Assembly: GCA_009695285.1 (NCBI GenBank) | Contig: SIBH01000005.1 | Coordinates: 1-38,267, forward strand | Direction of reading: 5' to 3' | Length of the DNA: 38,267 nt | Source: Pedosphaera sp. | GTDB lineage: Bacteria > Verrucomicrobiota > Verrucomicrobiia > Limisphaerales > SIBH01 | Shown here: in pieces, positions 17,301 to 25,708 of the stretch | Numbering within the stretch: the first letter of the stretch is position 1 | Layout: every line of letters begins with the position of its first letter | Made by a program: the position numbers and the translations under genes | Notes under the pieces: model-generated | Database searches by the model: none | What the model was told of the DNA's origin: nothing | What the model saw: only the letters and a program-made list of their open reading frames with translations

Positions 17301-20300
17301 TCCGCAGGCCTTCCTCGTTGCCGGCACCAACACCATCGCCATCCAGGCGCTCAACGTCTCCCTCGCCGGCAGCAGCGATTTCGGCATCGACGCCTTCGTC
17401 ACCGCCGAACTCTCCGACCCTGGCACGCTGCCACCCACCATTCTCACCCTGAATCCCCCGGCCGGGACGGTCTTCGCGCTCACCAATATCACCGTCACCT
17501 TCAGCAAGCCCGTCGCGAACGTGGATGCCGCCGACCTGCTCGTGAACGGCGTGCCCGCCACCGGCCGGGCCGGCGGCGGCGCGAGCCACACCTTCAGCTT
17601 CGCGTCGCCCGCCTACGGCAACGTCGCCCTCACCTGGACTGCGGGCCACGGCATCACCGACACCAACGCCGCGCCGCTCGCCTTCAACGCCACCGCGCCC
17701 GGCGCGACCTGGCAATACACGCTCCTCAACCCGAGCACGCCCGCGGTCAGTTCGCAGACGCCGCCCGCCAGCAGCACGATCAACGCGCTCACGCAGATTC
17801 AAGTCACCTTCAGCGAACCCGTGACGAACGTGAACGCCGCCGACCTCCTCATCAACGGCGTGCCCGCCGGCGGCCTCGCCGGCACGAACGCGAATTACAA
17901 CTTCACCTTCCCGCCGCCCGCCTTCGGCAACGTCGCTGTCACCTGGGCCGTCAGCCACGGCATCACCGATCTCGAAATTCCAGCCAACGCCTTCGCCTCA
18001 TCGGCCGCCGGCTCGACCTGGTCCTACACGCTCGCGGATCAGATGCCGCCCGGCGTCGCCGCGCAGAATCCGCCCGCGGGCGCGAGTGTGACCAACCTTA
18101 CTTCGCTCTCCGTGACCTTCAGCGAACTCGTGACCGGGGTGAACGCCGCCGACTTCCTCATCAACGGCGTGGCCGCGACGGGACTGGGCGGCAGCGGCTC
18201 GAATTACACCTTCACCTTCGCCCAGCCCAACACCTCCGTGCTCAACGTCGGCTGGGCCGCTGGCCACGGCATCGCCGACGCCGCCGCGAATCCTTTCAAT
18301 GCCGGTGGCGTCGGCGCGACCTGGCAATACTTCACGCCAGACAATCTCCCGCCCGCCGTCAGCACCATCAGCCCGCCGCCCGGCGCGACCGTGCGCGACC
18401 TCACCCAGGTGCAGGTGACCTTCAACGAGCCGGTCCTCGGCGTGAACGCCGCCGACCTGCTCATCAACAGTGTCCCGGCCACGAACGTGACCGGCTCGGC
18501 GGCCGGCCCATACACCTTCCTCTTCAGCCAACCCGTGACCGGCGCGGTGGAAATCATCTGGGCCGCCGCCCCGGGGATCACGGACCTCGCCTTGCCGGGG
18601 AACGCCTTCGAGGGCGGCGCGTGGAGCTACGTGCTGAATCCCGACGCCGTCTTCGCGGCCAAGGTGCTGATCAGCGAAATCATGTACCTGCCGCCGACCA
18701 AGGGCACGAATGACGAATGGATCGAGTTGCGGAACATCGACACGGTGCCGGTGAACCTGAACGGCTGGCGCTTCAGCAAGGGCGTGGTTTTCACCTTCCC
18801 GAAAGTGACCATTCCGGCGGGCGGCCATCTCGTCATCGCGGCCAGCACCAATTCGTTCCGCGCCAAATATCCGGCCGTGACGAATTACGTCGGGCCGTGG
18901 CTCGGCAGCCTGGCTAACAACGGCGAGAGCATCCGGCTGGAAACCGCGCTGGGCGAGATCGTGAACGAGGTGAGCTTCGCCTCGGAAGGTGACTGGGCGG
19001 TGCGCCAGCGCGGACTGCCCGACGGCGGCTTCCGCGGCTGGGTCTGGGCGAGCGCGGCCGACGGCTTCGGGCCGACGCTGGAGATGATCAACCCGGCCCT
19101 GCCCAACCAGCATGGGCAGAACTGGCGCGTGAGCACAGCGCCTAACGGCACGCCCGGCGCGGCCAATTCCATCGCCAGCACGAATGTCCCGCCGCTCGTT
19201 CTCGAGGTGGCGCACTTCCCCGTGGTGCCGCGCTCGACTAATCCGGTGACGGTCACGGCCAAGATTCTGGACGAGCGCACCAATGGACTGGCGGTCACGC
19301 TTTTCTATCGCAACGCCTCCACCGTCACTCCGCCCGCCTTCTCCGAGTTGGCGATGTTCGACGACGGCGCGCACAACGACGGGGTGAGCAACGACCAAGT
19401 CTGGGCCGCGACCATCCCGGTGCAGGCGGACAAGACGATCCTCGAGTTCTACGTGCGGGCCGTGGACGCGGACAACAACACCAATCACTGGCCGGCCGTG
19501 GCGTACGCCGCGCCGGACCAGGGCGGCGCGCGGCTCACTCCCGAGACCAGCGCCAACGCGGTCTTCCAAGTGGACGACACGGTCTATGTTTTCTCGCAGC
19601 CGCAGTACCGGTTGACCATGACGGAGCAGGAGCGGCAGGAGCGTTTTGTCAGCACCGGCAACGCGGAGTTCAACGGCACATTCATCTCCAGCGACGGCAC
19701 GGGCATCGAGGCCCGCTACAACGCCAGCTTTCGCGAGCGCGGCAACGGTTCGCGCGGCGCGGAGCCGGCCAATCAGCGGGTCAACATCCCGACGGACCGC
19801 CTCTGGAAGGGCCAGCGCGAGTTCAACCTCAACACGCGTTACACCCACGCCCAATACGCCGCCTACCTCCTTTCGCGGAAAGCCGGGATGGACGCGGAAT
19901 GGGCGCAGATCGTGCGCGTTTACATCAACGGCACCAACAGCGCGAGCAGCGGCCTGCCGCAGTTTGGTTGCTACATCCATGTCGAGGCGCCGGGCAGTGA
20001 AATGGCCGCCGCGCACTGGCCCCTCGACAGTGACGGCAATGTCTATCGCATCTCCAGCGGCGGTCATGCGGCGACCCTGGCCGCGCACCAGCCGCCCACG
20101 GCCGCGAACTACATCAACCTCGGCTACGTCAAGGCCTCCAATTCCGCCGAGAACGACTACTCGGACCTGACCAACCTGACCTACGTGTTGAACGTGGTGC
20201 CCAACGCGACCTACGAGGCGGAGGTGCGTGCCATCGTCAACGTGGACGCCTGGCTCACCTACTTCGCCGTCAACTCCCTCCTCGAAAACAGCGAGACTTC

Positions 20301-23300
20301 CATCGGCAGCGGCGTCGGGGACGACTCCGGCCTCTATCATGCCTTCGGGGAAAACAAGTGGTACTTCATCGCGCATGACCTGGACACGGTGCTGGGCCAA
20401 GGCGACTCGGCCGGCAACACCAGCGAGAACATTTTCATCGCGGCCAATCTCGCCTCGATCAACCGCTTCCTGCACTGGCCGGCCTTCGAGGCGGCGTACT
20501 ACGCCAAGCTCCGGCAGCTTTGCACGACGGTGTTCTCCCCCGGCGAAGTGGCGAAGACGCTGGACGAAGGACTGGGTTCCTTCACGGCCACGGGAAACAT
20601 TCAAGCCATGAAGCAGTTCAACACCAACCGCGTCGCCTACATTCTCTCGCAACTGCCGCCAGACCCGAACGCGCTCTACGTGGCGGCCACGAACCTCGGC
20701 GGCGGCCTCGGTGCGAACACCGTGCTCGCCTCGTCCAACGTGAATTACTTCATCACCAGCAGCCTCACCATCTCGAACGGGGCCACACTCACCATCCAGC
20801 CCGGCGTCAACGTGCGGCTCGCCGCCGGTGCGAACCTCACCGTGGCCAGCGGCGGACGGCTCCTCGCCGAAGGCACGGCCGCGCAGCCCATCCTCTTCAC
20901 CCGGAGCGGCGGCGCCAACTGGGGCCGCATCATCATCAACGGCGCCGTCGGCTCGCCCGAAAGCCGCCTCGCCTACGCGCGCCTCGAGTTCAACGCCACG
21001 AGCACGACCACCCCGGCCATCGAGGTCGCAGCGGGGACGGCGGTCCTGGACCACCTGACTTTCGGCAACACCGCGTCGCCCTACATCCGCGTCGATGGCG
21101 CGTCCTTCGTGATCAGTCATTGCGAGTTTCCGACGACGACCGCGTCCTTCGAGCCGGTGCATGGCACGGGCGGCATCAAGACGGGCGGGCGCGGCATTTT
21201 TTATCGCAACTGGTTTGGCCGGCCTAACGGTAACAACGACGTGGTGGACTTCACCGGCGGCAACCGCCCCGGCTCGCCCATCGTGCAGTTCCTCGACAAT
21301 GTTTTCACGGGCAGCGACGACGACCTCCTCGACCTCGACGGCACCGACGCCTGGGTCGAGGGCAACATTTTCCTGCACGCGCATCGCAACGGCTCGCCCA
21401 ATTCCGCGAGCGCCGTCAGCGGCGGCAACGACAGCGGAAACACTTCTGAGATCACGATCATCGGCAACATCTTCTACGACGTGGACCAGGCGGCGACGGC
21501 CAAGCAGGGAAATTTCTACACCTTCCTGAACAACACCGTGGTGCATCAGAGCGGCTCGGGTTTCGGCGACGCGGGCGTGACGGCGGTGCTGAACTTCGCC
21601 GACGATGATATCGCACCGGCGCGGGGCATGTTGGTCGAAGGCAACATTCTTTACGACCTCGAGCGGCTCACGCGCCATGTGACCAACGGCACGACCGTGG
21701 CCAGCAACACCACGTTCATCGGCAACTTGATGCCGCTCGCGTGGGCCGGCCCCGGCGCCTCGAACTCGACCAACCCGCCGGTCTTCCAGTATGTGCCCGC
21801 GCTGGCCGAGACGACCAACTTCACCAACTGGGCCTCGGCGCAGATTCTCCGCCAGTGGCTCAGTCTCCAGCCCGGCTCGCCCGGCCTCGGCGACGGCCCG
21901 AACGGCTGCGATCAGGGCGTCATTCCCATCGGAGCCACCGTGGCCGTGGGCGCGGGCGCGACGACGAATGACGCGACGTTCACCGTGGGCCTCCACCGCA
22001 CCGGCGGCGTCATCACCGCCTCGGGCGGATTCCCGAACGGCTCGGGCTACACGCATTACAGGTGGCGGCTCGACGGCGGGGCGTGGAGCGCGGAGACGGC
22101 GGCGGGCACGGTACTGAACCTTCCCGGTTTCCGCAGCGGCCCGCACCGGCTCGACCTCAGCGGCCGGCGCGACACCGGCACCTGGCAGGACGACGCGGAC
22201 TCCGGCGAACTGGCGCTGGTCACCTCGGTGTTCAACGGAAGCGCGCAGCAGGTGCGGATCAACGAGGTGCTGGCCAGCAACGGCTCGTCCATTCCACACG
22301 AGGGCACCCACCCGGACGTGATCGAACTCCACAACCCCGGCGGCGCGGCGGTGGACATTTCGGGACTGCGCCTCACGGACAACTTCAGCAACCCGGACCG
22401 GTTCAGCTTCCCCACCGGGACGATGATTCCGGCGGGCGGTTACCTCCTGGTCTATGCGAACAACGAGGACGGCACCTCGGGCCTCCACACCGGTTTCACG
22501 TTGAACAAGGACGGGCAGTCGCTCCATCTCTACGACGCGGTGGCGCGCGGCGGGGTGCTGCTCGACACGGTGACGTTCGGGTTGCAGTTGACAGATTTTT
22601 CGGTGGGCCGCTTCGGGACGAACTGGGCGCTCTGCACGCCCACGGCGGGCGGGCCGAATCTGCCGGCGGCGACGGGGCCGGCGCAGGGGTTGGTGATCAA
22701 TGAAATCCTCGCCGCGGAGCTGACGGCGTTCCCGGATGATTTTGTCGAGCTGTTCAATCCAGGTGCGTGGCCGGTGGCGCTGGCGGGTTTGTTCTTCACG
22801 GATAATCCGGCGCACTGGCCGGATCGCAGCCCGGTGCCAGCGCTGACCTACCTGGGCGCGGGCGGCTATCTCGCGTTTCGCGCGGATGGCCGCACCAACC
22901 TGGGCGCGGACCATCTGAACTTCTCCCTCGAAGCGGAGCGCGGCCTAGTCGCGCTGTTGCACCCGGATTATTCGGTAATTGATTGCGTCCTCTACGGCCC
23001 GCAACGGACGGACGTCTCGCAGGGCCGGGTAGTGAACAATGTTTACGACAACAACTTCTTCACCACGCCGACGCCGGGCGCGCCGAATCCGGGAATCATC
23101 TCGACGAACTCCGGCGTGGTGCTGAACGAAATTCTCGCCGCCAACAGCACCATCACCGAACTGGACGGAAGCACGCCGGACTGGATCGAGCTCTACAACC
23201 TGGGCGCGACCAACTTTGGCCTTGGCGACTACAGCCTGTCGGATGATTCGCTGCTGCCGCACAAGTATGTCTTCGCGCCGGGCACCATCATCGCGGGCCA

Positions 23301-25389
23301 CAGCTACCTGCGGCTGCGCTGTGACGGTTCGCTGCCGCCTTCGTCCACGAATACCGGGTTCAACCTCAAGGCGGAGGGCGGGAGCGTTTACCTGTTCGAC
23401 CGCCCAGTCGGCGGCGGCGCGCTGCTCAACGCGGTGACGTATGGCTTGCAGGCGGTGGACTTCTCGATCAGCCGCGTACCCAACGGAACCGGCGTCTGGG
23501 CGCTGACCTTGCCGACACCAGGCGGCGCGAGCCTGCTCGCGGCGACGGCGAACACCGCCTTGGTGAAGGTGAACGAGTGGATGGCCAATCCGGACGCAGG
23601 CGAAGATTGGTTCGAGCTGTGGAATCCCAACAACCAACCGGTGGCCGTCGGCGGCTATTTCACGACGGATGATTTGAACAACCGCACCAAGTCGCCCATC
23701 CCTGCGCTCTCCTTTCTCGGCGCGAGCACGAACGGCTACCAGCGTTTCTGGGCGGACAGCCTGCCGGCCAGCGGCGCCAACCACGCGAGCTTCAAGTTGA
23801 ACAACGGCCCGGCAGGCGAGTCGGTCGGATTCGCGAACCCGTCCGGCACCCTGGTTGATTCCATATCTTACGTGGCGCCGGCGGCGGGCGTGTCCGAGGG
23901 ACGCTTCCCGGATGGCAGCGCGACCATCGCGCTCTTCCCCGGCACCGGCTCGCCGGGCGACGCCAATTACCTGCTCCTCACCAGCGTCGTCATCAACGAG
24001 GCGCTGTCGCACACCGACCCGCCGCTGGAGGACGCCATCGAATTGCGCAACCTGACGGCGGCGCCGGTGGACATCAGCCACTGGTGGTTGAGCGATGCGA
24101 AAAACTCCCTGCGGAAATACCGGATCACGAACGGCGTGACCATTCCGCCCCACGGCTACGTGGTCTTCTACGAGCACCAGTTCAACAGCGACCCGTCGAA
24201 CAACGTGCGGGCCTTCTCGCTCAACTCGGCGAAGGACGACGACATCTTCCTCTCGACCGGCGGCACGAACGGCAACCTGACCGGCTACCGCACCACCGTG
24301 GATTTCGGCGCGGGGGCCAACGGCGTCTCCTTCGGCCGCCACGTCACCAGCGACCAGCGGCAGGAATTCGTGGCCCTGAGCACGCGCTCCTTCGGCCAGG
24401 ATGATCCCGGCACGCTGGCCGAATTCCGCACCGGCACCGGCCTGGCGAATCCCTACCCGAAAGTCGGCCCGGTCGTCATCTCGCGCATCATGTATCACCC
24501 GCCCGACGTCGGCACGAACGACAACACGCTCGACGAATACCTCGAGTTGAAAAACATCACCGGCGCGACCGTGCCGCTCTTCGATCCGGCGGCGGCCACC
24601 AACACCTGGCGTTTGCGCGACGCCGTGGACTTCAACTTCCCGCCGGGCGTGTCGCTCCCCGCCGGCGGCCAGCTCGTGCTGGTCAGCTTTGATCCGGTCA
24701 ACAATCCCGGCCAGCTCGCCGCCTTCCGCGGCCTTTACGACCTCGCCACCGGCGTGCCCGTCCACGGCCCCTACAACGGCAAGCTCGCCAACAACGACGA
24801 CCGGGTGGAACTCTCCCGGCCCGACAGCCCGAACCTGGGCGACGTGCCCTACCTCCTCGTGGACCGCGCGCATTACCGCGACCTGCCGCCCTGGCCATCC
24901 GCGGCGGACGGCACGGGCCTGGCCCTCCAGCGCGTCAGCCTCACTGGCTTTGGCAACGACCCGACCAACTGGCTCGCGGTGGCGGCCACCTTTGGCGGCG
25001 TGGTGGACACCGACGGCGACGGCCTGCCCAACGCCTGGGAACTCGCCTACAACCTGAACCCGAACAGCGCCCTCGACGCGAACCTCGACGGCGACGGCGA
25101 CGGGTTGACGAACTTGCAGGAATACTTCGCCGGCACCAGCCCGCTCGATCCGTCGAGCACGCTCCGCGTCCAGGCGGCCTCCACCGGCCTGGCCGGCGCC
25201 ACCAACGCCGTGCTTCACTTCGAGGGCGTGGCTGGGAAATCCTACACGATCCAGTTCACCCCCGCGCTGCCCGGCGGTTGGTCGAACCTCGCCAGCACCG
25301 GCCCGCTCCCCGCGTCCGGCCCGAGGTGGTTCACGAACCAGTTGCCGCCCGGCACGCCGCAGCGGTTCTACCGCGTCCTCACGCCGTAG
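14392..25389 (+). CDS. giant secreted lamin-tail / CotH kinase / beta-helix protein
   Basis: A 3665-residue protein with a Sec signal (MNKLFLSVIVALLSFSAAARA). Approximate order: N-terminal beta-sandwich (20-245); Ig-like (247-340); jelly-roll-like (345-535); Ig-like (537-628); Ig-like Big_5/SbsA-type repeats 1-2 (629-830); galactose-binding-like (832-1013) with VDDGAIVWINN; repeats 3-6 (1014-1418); lamin-tail domain 1 (1425-1590); Ig-like (1600-1720); CotH kinase (1728-2093) with FRERGNGSR, REFNLNTRY, WLTYFAVNSLLEN and AHDLDTVLGQGD; right-handed parallel beta-helix (2094-2490); lamin-tail domains 2-7 starting near 2621, 2767, 2909, 3057, 3198 and 3361; a DTDGDGLPNAWE / DGDGDGLTNLQE calcium-type repeat pair (3538-3590); and a C-terminal beta domain ending FYRVLTP. 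No membrane anchor, LPXTG or PEP-CTERM was seen. Probably a surface or secreted adhesin-like protein. The start has no Shine-Dalgarno sequence. Confidence 0.93.
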   Translation: MNKLFLSVIVALLSFSAAARADWLAFIDQMRGPATSNHVTALDLVVADGARLTNVLTGTALTAGFSVARAGTVSYSTVMSDPDAGTPAHQAFNGFIDFTGSPSGQNGFRLYNSLGAVCTLTFTNLDPARRYHFAATSVRGALYPIRWTACVLQGADAFIEAHTSGCITNGDPRIAPGTITNGQVAFNTGSNSVNGDLIQWRQINPGADGRFSVQTEQWLGAIPGGTAGDSYSYGLTAIRIEEITVNSPPTVFLTSPDNNSSVNVTSNVVITAVATDPGGTVTNLAFYTNNVLLADDSASPYSVTVSNLPAGIHLLTAVAADNTGLLATSAPVRLVVLPPGNLVGAAGYTNAFSTLPAATAWSTITNGGSAGTITTPAGLDSTVQTNLAAAIRGGLVSGSGNPAAQGVAAVWSSSGFLQTSPLTIGYVSLLGTFVNNSGADAAAVRVSYSFFTNAIVETLPTQGVYYSLTGATGSWTRLPALSFQPGGTPDAVVTLSSPWAYGSRLYLLWADANFSNTDMICQLDNFSLTLVNSLACSITNPPGGASFEQPANIPLGAAAGGLAAITNVSFLTNGFTVGQVIASPYTLVWSNAPLGGHALTAIATDLTGARATSAVVNITVTPPVTNTVPPVLATVVPTRGVVLASLTSIQIIFSKPVSNVDAADLLVNGVPATGLSGGGSNYTFTFPQPPIGAVAITWPTGHGILDRGNPPLPFNETATNATWTYSLVDSTPPVVVAQLPATGATLSNLTSLQVTFSESMANVDAADLLVNGAPAVGLGGGGSSYTFAFSPPAPGLVNITWAGGHGLTDVSGNPFNSVGAGATWSYSLQSPVVTLIASNSVWRYFKGLSEASSPATAWRATAFNAAAWPTGPAAFFYGADPYTGTVLNDMVNNYTTVFLRQQFIVNSPSALSNLVVNVQVDDGAIVWINNTEVVRLRVGAGEIPFNELASQNAPEQFAGGAVWSTFNLANPQAFLVAGTNTIAIQALNVSLAGSSDFGIDAFVTAELSDPGTLPPTILTLNPPAGTVFALTNITVTFSKPVANVDAADLLVNGVPATGRAGGGASHTFSFASPAYGNVALTWTAGHGITDTNAAPLAFNATAPGATWQYTLLNPSTPAVSSQTPPASSTINALTQIQVTFSEPVTNVNAADLLINGVPAGGLAGTNANYNFTFPPPAFGNVAVTWAVSHGITDLEIPANAFASSAAGSTWSYTLADQMPPGVAAQNPPAGASVTNLTSLSVTFSELVTGVNAADFLINGVAATGLGGSGSNYTFTFAQPNTSVLNVGWAAGHGIADAAANPFNAGGVGATWQYFTPDNLPPAVSTISPPPGATVRDLTQVQVTFNEPVLGVNAADLLINSVPATNVTGSAAGPYTFLFSQPVTGAVEIIWAAAPGITDLALPGNAFEGGAWSYVLNPDAVFAAKVLISEIMYLPPTKGTNDEWIELRNIDTVPVNLNGWRFSKGVVFTFPKVTIPAGGHLVIAASTNSFRAKYPAVTNYVGPWLGSLANNGESIRLETALGEIVNEVSFASEGDWAVRQRGLPDGGFRGWVWASAADGFGPTLEMINPALPNQHGQNWRVSTAPNGTPGAANSIASTNVPPLVLEVAHFPVVPRSTNPVTVTAKILDERTNGLAVTLFYRNASTVTPPAFSELAMFDDGAHNDGVSNDQVWAATIPVQADKTILEFYVRAVDADNNTNHWPAVAYAAPDQGGARLTPETSANAVFQVDDTVYVFSQPQYRLTMTEQERQERFVSTGNAEFNGTFISSDGTGIEARYNASFRERGNGSRGAEPANQRVNIPTDRLWKGQREFNLNTRYTHAQYAAYLLSRKAGMDAEWAQIVRVYINGTNSASSGLPQFGCYIHVEAPGSEMAAAHWPLDSDGNVYRISSGGHAATLAAHQPPTAANYINLGYVKASNSAENDYSDLTNLTYVLNVVPNATYEAEVRAIVNVDAWLTYFAVNSLLENSETSIGSGVGDDSGLYHAFGENKWYFIAHDLDTVLGQGDSAGNTSENIFIAANLASINRFLHWPAFEAAYYAKLRQLCTTVFSPGEVAKTLDEGLGSFTATGNIQAMKQFNTNRVAYILSQLPPDPNALYVAATNLGGGLGANTVLASSNVNYFITSSLTISNGATLTIQPGVNVRLAAGANLTVASGGRLLAEGTAAQPILFTRSGGANWGRIIINGAVGSPESRLAYARLEFNATSTTTPAIEVAAGTAVLDHLTFGNTASPYIRVDGASFVISHCEFPTTTASFEPVHGTGGIKTGGRGIFYRNWFGRPNGNNDVVDFTGGNRPGSPIVQFLDNVFTGSDDDLLDLDGTDAWVEGNIFLHAHRNGSPNSASAVSGGNDSGNTSEITIIGNIFYDVDQAATAKQGNFYTFLNNTVVHQSGSGFGDAGVTAVLNFADDDIAPARGMLVEGNILYDLERLTRHVTNGTTVASNTTFIGNLMPLAWAGPGASNSTNPPVFQYVPALAETTNFTNWASAQILRQWLSLQPGSPGLGDGPNGCDQGVIPIGATVAVGAGATTNDATFTVGLHRTGGVITASGGFPNGSGYTHYRWRLDGGAWSAETAAGTVLNLPGFRSGPHRLDLSGRRDTGTWQDDADSGELALVTSVFNGSAQQVRINEVLASNGSSIPHEGTHPDVIELHNPGGAAVDISGLRLTDNFSNPDRFSFPTGTMIPAGGYLLVYANNEDGTSGLHTGFTLNKDGQSLHLYDAVARGGVLLDTVTFGLQLTDFSVGRFGTNWALCTPTAGGPNLPAATGPAQGLVINEILAAELTAFPDDFVELFNPGAWPVALAGLFFTDNPAHWPDRSPVPALTYLGAGGYLAFRADGRTNLGADHLNFSLEAERGLVALLHPDYSVIDCVLYGPQRTDVSQGRVVNNVYDNNFFTTPTPGAPNPGIISTNSGVVLNEILAANSTITELDGSTPDWIELYNLGATNFGLGDYSLSDDSLLPHKYVFAPGTIIAGHSYLRLRCDGSLPPSSTNTGFNLKAEGGSVYLFDRPVGGGALLNAVTYGLQAVDFSISRVPNGTGVWALTLPTPGGASLLAATANTALVKVNEWMANPDAGEDWFELWNPNNQPVAVGGYFTTDDLNNRTKSPIPALSFLGASTNGYQRFWADSLPASGANHASFKLNNGPAGESVGFANPSGTLVDSISYVAPAAGVSEGRFPDGSATIALFPGTGSPGDANYLLLTSVVINEALSHTDPPLEDAIELRNLTAAPVDISHWWLSDAKNSLRKYRITNGVTIPPHGYVVFYEHQFNSDPSNNVRAFSLNSAKDDDIFLSTGGTNGNLTGYRTTVDFGAGANGVSFGRHVTSDQRQEFVALSTRSFGQDDPGTLAEFRTGTGLANPYPKVGPVVISRIMYHPPDVGTNDNTLDEYLELKNITGATVPLFDPAAATNTWRLRDAVDFNFPPGVSLPAGGQLVLVSFDPVNNPGQLAAFRGLYDLATGVPVHGPYNGKLANNDDRVELSRPDSPNLGDVPYLLVDRAHYRDLPPWPSAADGTGLALQRVSLTGFGNDPTNWLAVAATFGGVVDTDGDGLPNAWELAYNLNPNSALDANLDGDGDGLTNLQEYFAGTSPLDPSSTLRVQAASTGLAGATNAVLHFEGVAGKSYTIQFTPALPGGWSNLASTGPLPASGPRWFTNQLPPGTPQRFYRVLTP
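16366..16414 (+). repeat. 49-bp exact direct repeat, copy 1
   Basis: Starts at AACGTGGATGCC and ends at CACCGGCC. It is identical over 49 bases to 17518-17566 and encodes the NVDAADLLVNGVPATG core of Ig-like repeats 1 and 3. Confidence 0.9.
17518..17566 (+). repeat. 49-bp exact direct repeat, copy 2
   Basis: Identical to 16366-16414, displaced by 1152 bases. The flanking sequence diverges at once on both sides. Confidence 0.9.
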
Positions 25390-25414
25390 CTGGCGGCCTT
25401 TTTGCATTTCTCAC

Positions 25415-25440
25415 CGGAGCAGCCGACGTCAGGAGGCTCT
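25415..25440. repeat. imperfect palindrome centred on GACGTC
   Basis: GGAGCAGCC-GACGTC-AGGAGGCTC lies in the convergent space after the giant gene. The outer GAGC/GCTC and the central GACGTC are self-complementary. It resembles a dispersed intergenic element, but no second copy was found in this window. Confidence 0.35.
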
Positions 25441-25483
25441 GATCGACCCGAACTCCAGAGTGAAATCGTGGAGCGCGAAGGCA

Positions 25484-25574
25484 GCGCGGCATTCATGCCG
25501 CTTCAACGTGGATAACTATTTGGTGTTCGACGCTGGCTGGTCATACGGACGGTGAAGCGGCGTGAACGCCGCGC
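25484..25574. repeat. REP-like inverted pair of palindromes
   Basis: Two 22-base arms, 25484-25505 and 25553-25574, are inverted copies of each other (20 of 22 positions) separated by 47 bases. Each arm is itself a hairpin: GCGGCAT-TC-ATGCCGC and GCGGCGT-GA-ACGCCGC. This head-to-head layout is typical of REP doublets or small non-autonomous elements. The rest of 25390-25655 holds no gene that I can support. Confidence 0.65.
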
Positions 25575-25655
25575 TCCTGCGGCCTGGCTTTGGTCTCGCA
25601 CTTTTTCCACTTCGGAGTCCGGCCCGAACTGCGAACGCTGGCGCTCGCGGCCAAC

Positions 25656-25689
25656 AAAAAAGCCGCGCCCGGTTTGCACCGGGCGCGGC
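25656..25689 (-). terminator. Rho-independent terminator of glnK-amt
   Basis: On the minus strand a perfect 12-bp stem, GCCGCGCCCGGT / ACCGGGCGCGGC, closes a GCAA loop and is followed by TTTTTT. It begins 19 bases after the amt stop. There is no T tract on the plus strand, so it serves only the minus strand. Confidence 0.9.
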
Positions 25690-25708
25690 GTGAATTCAGA
25701 ACGGCGGC

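Larger units (their letters stand above)
16276..18645 (+). repeat. six in-gene Ig-like (Big_5/SbsA-type) repeats
   Basis: Coding repeats of about 95-105 residues at approximately 16276-16578, 16582-16878, 17431-17736, 17737-18027, 18037-18336 and 18340-18645. Each carries a core resembling TFSEPVxNVNAADLLINGVPATG, then a YTFTF strand and a GHGITD turn. Repeats 2 and 3 are separated by a galactose-binding-like domain. Confidence 0.85.

Noticed and set aside
17998-22914. 1638-codon open frame on the minus strand
   Set aside because: Antisense to the giant gene, whose frame has a signal peptide and many recognisable domains. The reverse frame is Arg/Gly/Val/Glu-rich with no domain and is explained by GC-rich codon positions.
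22945-25407. 820-codon open frame on the minus strand
   Set aside because: Same reason: antisense to lamin-tail domains 3-7, low-complexity composition, no start context.
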